From Bacillota bacterium (GTDB taxonomy: Bacteria; Bacillota; Limnochordia; JAAZLZ01), in NCBI GenBank assembly GCA_012799075.1, contig JAAZLZ010000002.1, positions 1 to 11,717 on the forward strand: a DNA stretch of 11,717 bases, in the 5' to 3' direction. The translations under genes were made by a program, and so were the position numbers. The notes under the pieces are model-generated. The model did not search any database and was not told the origin of the DNA. It saw only the letters and a list, made by a program, of their open reading frames with translations. Numbering within the stretch: position 1 is the first letter of the stretch; the number at the start of each line of letters is the position of its first letter. Positions 7,263 through 11,717 of the stretch are shown in pieces.

Positions 7263-7279
7263 AAGTACTATCAGTACTT
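7263..7279 (-). repeat. Perfect inverted repeat over the apt stop, touching the relA RBS
   Basis: AAGTACT-GAT-AGTACTT (minus strand) forms a 7 bp stem with a 3-base loop. Its left arm and loop contain the last apt codons and the TGA stop, and its right arm ends at the base before the relA Shine-Dalgarno GAGGTG. Ribosomes finishing apt would melt it. A role in coupling relA translation to apt is possible but inferred; the stem is AT-rich and modest in strength. Confidence 0.45.
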
Positions 7280-7783
7280 AACCAGGGACAAAATGTTTTG
7301 ACCCTTGATTTTGTCCCTCCCATTAAGGTACGTTAGTTCAACCAGGAAGGACAAACCCAAGATTCGACCGCCCAATTTCTCAACCAGTTTGGCTGCCGCG
7401 GCGATGGTGCCGCCGGTGGCGAGCAGATCATCAACCAGAAGGATCCGTTGACCGGGGCTGATGGCATCCTGATGGATCTCAAGGGCATCCTGCCCATATT
7501 CAAGGCTGTACTCCACCGTCTCCTTTGCTCCCGGCAGCTTGCCTGGTTTACGTATCAGGACGAAACCCACGCCCAACTCATAAGCTAGGGGCGCCCCCAA
7601 TAGAAATCCCCGGGACTCCACACCACAAATTAGGTCGGGACCGGACTCCCGGAAGGGTTTGGCCATCATCTGGATTACATACTTTAGTGCTTCCCCATCC
7701 TTAAGTAACGTCGTAATGTCCTTGAAACTTACCCCCGGCTGGGGAAAATCGGGTATCTCTCTTATTTTTGCCTTAAGATCCAT
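7271..7783 (-). CDS. apt: Adenine phosphoribosyltransferase
   Basis: Purine salvage enzyme that converts adenine and PRPP to AMP and pyrophosphate in the cytoplasm. The 170-residue length is standard. Visible family features are the N-terminal IREIPDFPQPGVSFKDITTLL (7-27), ICGVESRGFLLGAPLA (52-67), RKPGKLPG (78-85), and the PRPP-binding loop ILLVDDLLATGGT (114-126). The frame is open to 7834, but the ATG at 7783 was chosen because AAGGAGA lies seven bases upstream and MDLKAKIREIPDFP is the usual Apt start. It overlaps the end of recJ by 11 bases in another frame, so the two are translationally coupled. The recJ-apt-relA order is deeply conserved in Firmicutes and links adenine salvage with the nucleotide pool used by Rel. 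Confidence 0.97.
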   Translation of the reverse strand: MDLKAKIREIPDFPQPGVSFKDITTLLKDGEALKYVIQMMAKPFRESGPDLICGVESRGFLLGAPLAYELGVGFVLIRKPGKLPGAKETVEYSLEYGQDALEIHQDAISPGQRILLVDDLLATGGTIAAAAKLVEKLGGRILGLSFLVELTYLNGRDKIKGQNILSLVKY

Positions 7784-10250
7784 CAGGGGTCTCCTTCCTT
7801 TGATAACCTTGGCAGTATGCTTGTAGATCTTCAATAGGAGCCATCAAGAGGAAATTACTGAAACGCCGGAACTCCCCCGTTGAAATTCTGCTTTCATTAT
7901 ACAGCATGGATAATGTCAAGTCTACCTTGCCTGCCGGGGGTCTTACCAGGGCGACAGACTCATCCTCGCACCTCAAAAGACCTACTTCTTGGAAAATGGA
8001 CAAAGCCAAACCCACCATCAGGTGGTCGACATCAGCCAAGGCGGGCAGACGCAAGGCCTCCTCCCAGGAAAATGCCTCCTCATAACCCCACTCATTGCGC
8101 AAAGAACGATAGACTAGTGCAAGCCTTTCCCTGGTCGGCACCAAAGTTTCGAGCAGTCTTCTGGCCCTTGAAGCATCCTGGGAGTTGAATAACAGATGGG
8201 TCTTCTCCCCCAGGCTCCACCGGAATTGGATGGGCATCAAGGGTAGATCCCAAAGAACCACGGTGGAGAACCCCTGGGGCAGGGCCGCGGGGGGATAAGC
8301 TGCCGCAACCGTCAGGGGAGAATCATCGACCCAGTCCTTCATCCAACCGTGAAACAGACCGCACTTGGTTCCTAAGGAGACAATCTGTTTGGCCAAAGAG
8401 GCGCCTTCCCTAGGGCTGTTGACGACTATCAAAGGACGCTCCCCCTCTTTGATGAGCCGGTCAAGATAGGCTTCTTTCTCCTGGACATGCCGAGCATCAA
8501 CCAGCTCGATAGGCTCCCTAAGCAGGGCTGCACCAGCTTCCACGGCAGCTAGCAGGGGCCCTTGGGAGGCTAGGCGAACATCCCGCAGCTCCAACTGGAC
8601 CTCTTCCCGCCCCTCCCACTCGTTGATGGTTGGTTTGAAAGCCAGGTCAACACACCGGTTCGGACCAAGGCGGTTTTCCAATTTGCCCATGCGAAATCCA
8701 ATGGCCCCCATTTGCGCTCCAGTATCAGGATCCCGGACCAGCAGCTTGAGGTGCTTCCCCTCATATCCCACCCTCCGAGCCCGCAGGATCTCAACCTCCC
8801 TAACAGCAAACACCGGAGCTGGATTGGCCATGCCAAAGGGCTGCAAGTAATCCAACTCTTTGAGCAAGGGCAAAGTCAACTCTTCTAAGGAGACCCAGGC
8901 ATCTAATCTGAGGGTCGGCACCAGATCGGACTCCCCTAAGGTCCGCACCGCGATTTCATTCAAACGCTGTCTTAAGAACGGCACTCTATCTGGGCGGATG
9001 GTCAGTCCCGCGGCCATCTCATGGCCCCCGTATTGGGTCAACAGATCCCCACATTCTTGCAAAGCGGCATAGAGATTGAAGCCGGGAATGCTCCTCCCCG
9101 ATCCCCGACTGGCCTCACCGTCTAGGGCAACGAGAATCACCGGACGATGGTACATCTCCACCAGTCGGGAAGCGACGATGCCGATTACCCCCGGGTGCCA
9201 GTCTTCATGGCCAAGGACCAAGGCCCGGTCCCGGTCCAGATTATGCTCCTGCTCCACGAGCAACTGGGCCTTGTGGGCAATCCTAGCCTCGATTTCCTGG
9301 CGTTCCCGATTGAATGTCTCCAATTGGTTCACCAGGTCCCGGGCCCTGGCAGCCTCATCACACAGAAGAAGCTCCAAGGCCGTATGGGAGTCATCCAGCC
9401 TGCCGACGGCATTTAGACGAGGCCCGATGATAAAGCCCACCTGACCGGCAGTAATCGGCCTATCGCCAAGTTGAAGGCTAGTCAGCAGGGTCGCTAGGCC
9501 CTGGTTGCCGCTGTTTGGCAAGAGGGCCAAGCCCTGTTTGGCAAGGATCCTGTTTTCCCCCTGCAGCGGCACCACATCGGCTATGGTTCCCAAGGCCACC
9601 AGGTCCAGGTATGTATCGGCCACCTCCTGCCCCGCTAAGGCTGCCACCAACTTGTATGCCAGCCCCACCCCGGCCAACTCCTTTTCCGGATAGGGACAGC
9701 CCGGCTGCTTGGGGTTGATCACCGCACAAACGTCGGGCATCATGGACGGAACCTCGTGGTGATCGGTAATGATCAAATCCATGCCTATCTCCTTAGCCAT
9801 GGCGATTTCTTGGTGGGCAGCGATCCCATTATCCACCGTCACCACCAGCCCAACGCCCATTTCGGCCAACTCCTTTAGAGCATCGGGACAAAGGCCATAC
9901 CCTTCCTCCAGACGATGGGGAATGCGGGGAATAACCTTCCCTCCCAAGCCCCTTAATGCCCGGGTCAGCAACGCGGTGCCGGTTAATCCATCCACATCGT
10001 AATCACCATAAACGCCGATTATCTCTTGTCCTTGCAGGGCTTGCCCAATCCGTTCACAAGCGGCTTCCATCCCCGCAAGCAAGAAAGGATCATGCATTTC
10101 ATCGCTCCGCAAGAAGCTGCGGGCGGCTTGAACAGTCCCTAAACCCCGGTTGATGAGCACCTGGGCCACCAGTGGTGCAATACCCAGCTCACCGGCGATT
10201 TTATCCTGCAGCCCGGGATTTGGCGGACAAAAAACCCACTCCTTGGGCAA
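7773..10250 (-). CDS. recJ: Single-stranded-DNA-specific 5'-3' exonuclease RecJ (long Firmicutes form)
   Basis: DHH-family nuclease that degrades single-stranded DNA 5' to 3' in recombinational and mismatch repair. It has 825 residues, longer than the roughly 580 of E. coli RecJ but like Bacillus-type RecJ with an extra C-terminal domain. DHH motifs are GDYDVDG (82-88), VDNGI (139-143), TDHHE (162-166) and GTIAD (221-225), with GPRLNAVGR at 276-284. The DHHA1 domain has GSGRSIPGFNLYAAL (383-397) and YGGHEMAAG (407-415). An OB-fold DNA-binding region covers about 445-560, and the C-terminal extension about 575-820. All metal-binding aspartates and histidines are intact. The start is TTG at 10250: AGGAGG is seven bases upstream and MPKEWVF fits RecJ N-termini. 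The gap to the LapA gene is 15 bases, and the end overlaps apt. Confidence 0.96.
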   Translation of the reverse strand: MPKEWVFCPPNPGLQDKIAGELGIAPLVAQVLINRGLGTVQAARSFLRSDEMHDPFLLAGMEAACERIGQALQGQEIIGVYGDYDVDGLTGTALLTRALRGLGGKVIPRIPHRLEEGYGLCPDALKELAEMGVGLVVTVDNGIAAHQEIAMAKEIGMDLIITDHHEVPSMMPDVCAVINPKQPGCPYPEKELAGVGLAYKLVAALAGQEVADTYLDLVALGTIADVVPLQGENRILAKQGLALLPNSGNQGLATLLTSLQLGDRPITAGQVGFIIGPRLNAVGRLDDSHTALELLLCDEAARARDLVNQLETFNRERQEIEARIAHKAQLLVEQEHNLDRDRALVLGHEDWHPGVIGIVASRLVEMYHRPVILVALDGEASRGSGRSIPGFNLYAALQECGDLLTQYGGHEMAAGLTIRPDRVPFLRQRLNEIAVRTLGESDLVPTLRLDAWVSLEELTLPLLKELDYLQPFGMANPAPVFAVREVEILRARRVGYEGKHLKLLVRDPDTGAQMGAIGFRMGKLENRLGPNRCVDLAFKPTINEWEGREEVQLELRDVRLASQGPLLAAVEAGAALLREPIELVDARHVQEKEAYLDRLIKEGERPLIVVNSPREGASLAKQIVSLGTKCGLFHGWMKDWVDDSPLTVAAAYPPAALPQGFSTVVLWDLPLMPIQFRWSLGEKTHLLFNSQDASRARRLLETLVPTRERLALVYRSLRNEWGYEEAFSWEEALRLPALADVDHLMVGLALSIFQEVGLLRCEDESVALVRPPAGKVDLTLSMLYNESRISTGEFRRFSNFLLMAPIEDLQAYCQGYQRKETPDGS
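7896..7924 (-). promoter_or_regulatory. Candidate internal promoter for apt-relA-dtd in the end of recJ
   Basis: A perfect TATAAT (7901-7896) has TAGACT (7924-7919, four of six -35 matches) 17 bases upstream, within an AT-rich patch of recJ. A TTGACA also occurs (7919-7914), but only 12 bases from the -10, which is too close for normal use. Transcription would start about 100 bases before apt. The bases also encode recJ residues, so chance is possible. Confidence 0.35.
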
Positions 10251-10257
10251 AGATCTT

Positions 10258-10263
10258 CCTCCT
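10258..10263 (-). promoter_or_regulatory. Ribosome binding site fixing the recJ TTG start
   Basis: A full AGGAGG lies just after the LapA stop and seven bases before TTG at 10250. Its strength and spacing support the TTG start, as no suitable ATG or GTG is nearby in frame. Confidence 0.75.
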
Positions 10264-10265
10264 CA

Positions 10266-10595
10266 TCAGTTAGAATCACTCGCTTCCCCCCCACCGGACT
10301 TGGCCTGCTCCCCGGCGAGGGCTTGCTTTTCTTCCTCTAGTGCCTCCAAATCTCCCTGCATTTTGGCCAGTTTGCCCTGCAGGCCGCGCATGCGCAGCCC
10401 CATCTCCACTTGCTTGACAAATCCTAGGGAACCGGCAATTATCGCCCCCAACGCGGCCGCAGCCAAGATGACGACTGCCAAAGATGTGCTGATTTCCCAG
10501 ATCAAGAAGGAGACGAGAACGGTGCTAGAGTTCTGCATAGCAAAAACAGCCACCAGAACGGCAAAAGCCAAGGCGAGGACCAACATCAGCATCAT
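10266..10595 (-). CDS. LapA-domain (DUF1049) small membrane protein
   Basis: Small integral membrane protein of 109 residues. Two hydrophobic segments (about 3-20 and 36-59) flank the family signature FAMQNSSTVLVSFLIWEISTSLA (18-40), in which QN and FLxW are characteristic of LapA-domain proteins. After the second segment, residues 64-98 are charged and rich in Leu, Glu and Lys, consistent with a cytoplasmic coiled coil, ending in a Gly/Ser-rich tail. In E. coli LapA takes part in lipopolysaccharide assembly, but the domain is also found in Gram-positive bacteria with no lipopolysaccharide, where the role is unclear. A LapA-like gene directly before recJ recurs in Firmicutes, which supports the assignment here. 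Two adjacent ATGs (10595 and 10592) follow AAGGGG at five- and eight-base spacing; either could be used. The upstream gap to the kinase gene is 17 bases. Confidence 0.85.
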   Translation of the reverse strand: MMLMLVLALAFAVLVAVFAMQNSSTVLVSFLIWEISTSLAVVILAAAALGAIIAGSLGFVKQVEMGLRMRGLQGKLAKMQGDLEALEEEKQALAGEQAKSGGGEASDSN

Positions 10596-10612
10596 ATCAA
10601 CCCCTTTTTAGA

Positions 10613-11717
10613 CTAAAACCGGCCAGACCGAAGGATGGACAACATCAACCATATTCCCACTATGCCTGCCAGACAGAAGCCAAGTAGTCCAATGGCTGGA
10701 AACCCCCATAATTGAGGTCCACGTTCGGTGAGCATGATCAAGGAAGAACCGATGATGAGAGCCGCGGTAATCATGCCAAACGCGATTCGATTGCTCGCAA
10801 TGTCAATCCTGACCATCAACCGTTCCAGTCCTTCATGTTTAAAGCGTATTGCCAACTGTTCCTCATTCGCCTTGCTCAAAAACCGGTCCAGGCCGCGGGG
10901 CAGCCCCAACAATAAAGAAGCGTACTTGCCTGTCTCACGGCGCCAGCGGCGCAAAATGTAATCGGGCCGCATTTGCCGCCGCATCAATTCCCTAGCGAAA
11001 GGCTGGGCAATCTCAACAACGTTGAACTTGGGATCGAGAAAGCGTCCCACACCTTCCAGGGTGATGAGGCCCTTCACCAACATGACGAAGTTGCTAGGCA
11101 GGTTCAAGCCAAAACGGCGGGTCAAGTCCAGTATATCCTGGATGATCTCCGCCACCCTTATTTCCTCCAAGCTCTTGCCATAATTGCGATCGACAAGTTC
11201 ACCAATTTCCTCCCGGAGCCCTGGGATCTCTCTTTCGTCCACCACTCGCAGCCGTTGCAGGCTGCGCATCATTTGCTCTTCATCCCGGTCAACGACTGCT
11301 AAGAACAGCCCGGCAATGGCATCCATGGTCTCCTCACCCAGCCGCCCAACCATCCCAAAATCAAGCAGGGCTAGACTTCCATCCGGCTTCACCAAGATAT
11401 TCCCTGGATGGGGGTCCCCATGGAAAAAGCCGTCGACCAACACCTGCTGCATGAAAGCCCGGGCACCCTGCTCCGCAAGACGACTCCTCACTTCCTTGCT
11501 TGCCGTCGCCGCAAACTCGTTTAGCTTCTTCCCTTCGATGTACTCCATCGTGAGAACCCTTTGGCTGGAATGACTCCAGTGCACTTGGGGGATCTGAACC
11601 TCAGGACGATCGACGAAATTCCTTCGGAACCGGTCAATGTTCTGGCCTTCCCTGGTATAATCCAGCTCCCTTTGCATAGCCCGCCGGAATTCATCGACGA
11701 GCTCTACCGGACTGAAC
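10613..11717 (-). CDS. ABC1/UbiB-family atypical protein kinase (AarF-like), 5' end beyond window
   Basis: C-terminal 367 residues of an AarF/UbiB/ABC1 protein; family members are about 550 residues, so the N-terminal third, including the KxGQ and ATP-anchoring lysine region, lies beyond the right edge. The frame is open to the edge, and an ATG at 11677 is internal. Visible elements (window numbering) are RELDYTREGQN at about 16-26, TMEYIEGKKL (56-65), the catalytic loop HGDPHPGN (99-106), and the metal-binding DFG (119-121). Two C-terminal transmembrane helices at about 310-329 and 338-361 are typical of the family. In Proteobacteria UbiB supports ubiquinone synthesis; in Bacillota, which generally use menaquinone or none, the role is uncertain and may concern isoprenoid lipid handling. 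It is the first visible gene of the operon, and whether more genes lie upstream cannot be seen. Confidence 0.92.
   Translation of the reverse strand, partial: FSPVELVDEFRRAMQRELDYTREGQNIDRFRRNFVDRPEVQIPQVHWSHSSQRVLTMEYIEGKKLNEFAATASKEVRSRLAEQGARAFMQQVLVDGFFHGDPHPGNILVKPDGSLALLDFGMVGRLGEETMDAIAGLFLAVVDRDEEQMMRSLQRLRVVDEREIPGLREEIGELVDRNYGKSLEEIRVAEIIQDILDLTRRFGLNLPSNFVMLVKGLITLEGVGRFLDPKFNVVEIAQPFARELMRRQMRPDYILRRWRRETGKYASLLLGLPRGLDRFLSKANEEQLAIRFKHEGLERLMVRIDIASNRIAFGMITAALIIGSSLIMLTERGPQLWGFPAIGLLGFCLAGIVGIWLMLSILRSGRF

Overview
The window is a compact, entirely minus-strand block of housekeeping genes from a bacterium that looks like a Bacillota (Firmicutes) member, probably an uncultured clostridia-like lineage with GC content in the mid-50s by eye. 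The main reason is gene order. Read in the direction of transcription (right to left), recJ-apt-relA-dtd followed by hisS-aspS is the classic Firmicutes arrangement. Strong AGGAGG-type ribosome binding sites and TTG starts on recJ and relA fit this. I saw no mobile element, CRISPR array, tRNA or rRNA, and no gene-free stretch longer than about 115 bases.

Layout in transcription order: an ABC1/UbiB-family (AarF) atypical kinase cut by the right edge (10613-11717); a small LapA-domain (DUF1049) membrane protein (10266-10595); RecJ exonuclease (7773-10250); adenine phosphoribosyltransferase (7271-7783, overlapping recJ by 11 bases); bifunctional (p)ppGpp synthetase/hydrolase Rel (5030-7249); D-aminoacyl-tRNA deacylase (4567-5019); and a glyoxalase-II-like metallo-beta-lactamase-fold hydrolase (3929-4555). 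All junctions in this first block are 21 bases or less, so it reads as one operon. A 115-base gap with a good sigma-A-type promoter (3881-3910) then starts a second unit: a membrane-anchored PpiD/PrsA-like parvulin foldase with TPR repeats (2359-3813), histidyl-tRNA synthetase (996-2276) and aspartyl-tRNA synthetase (1-980, 3' end cut by the window).

The genes share a theme of translation quality and stress. HisRS and AspRS charge tRNA, Dtd removes wrongly attached D-amino acids, and Rel senses uncharged tRNA at the ribosome. Apt salvages adenine into the purine pool that Rel draws on, and RecJ repairs DNA. The foldase inserted ahead of hisS is the main departure from the usual Firmicutes order.

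I did not find a clearly novel system. The points most worth a second look are the foldase-TPR fusion with its own promoter between dtd/MBL and hisS-aspS, stacked RNA stem-loops just before hisS (one able to compete with a structure that hides the hisS ribosome binding site), residues in AspRS suggesting a non-discriminating enzyme, a promoter-like sequence inside the end of recJ, and a hairpin abutting the relA ribosome binding site.
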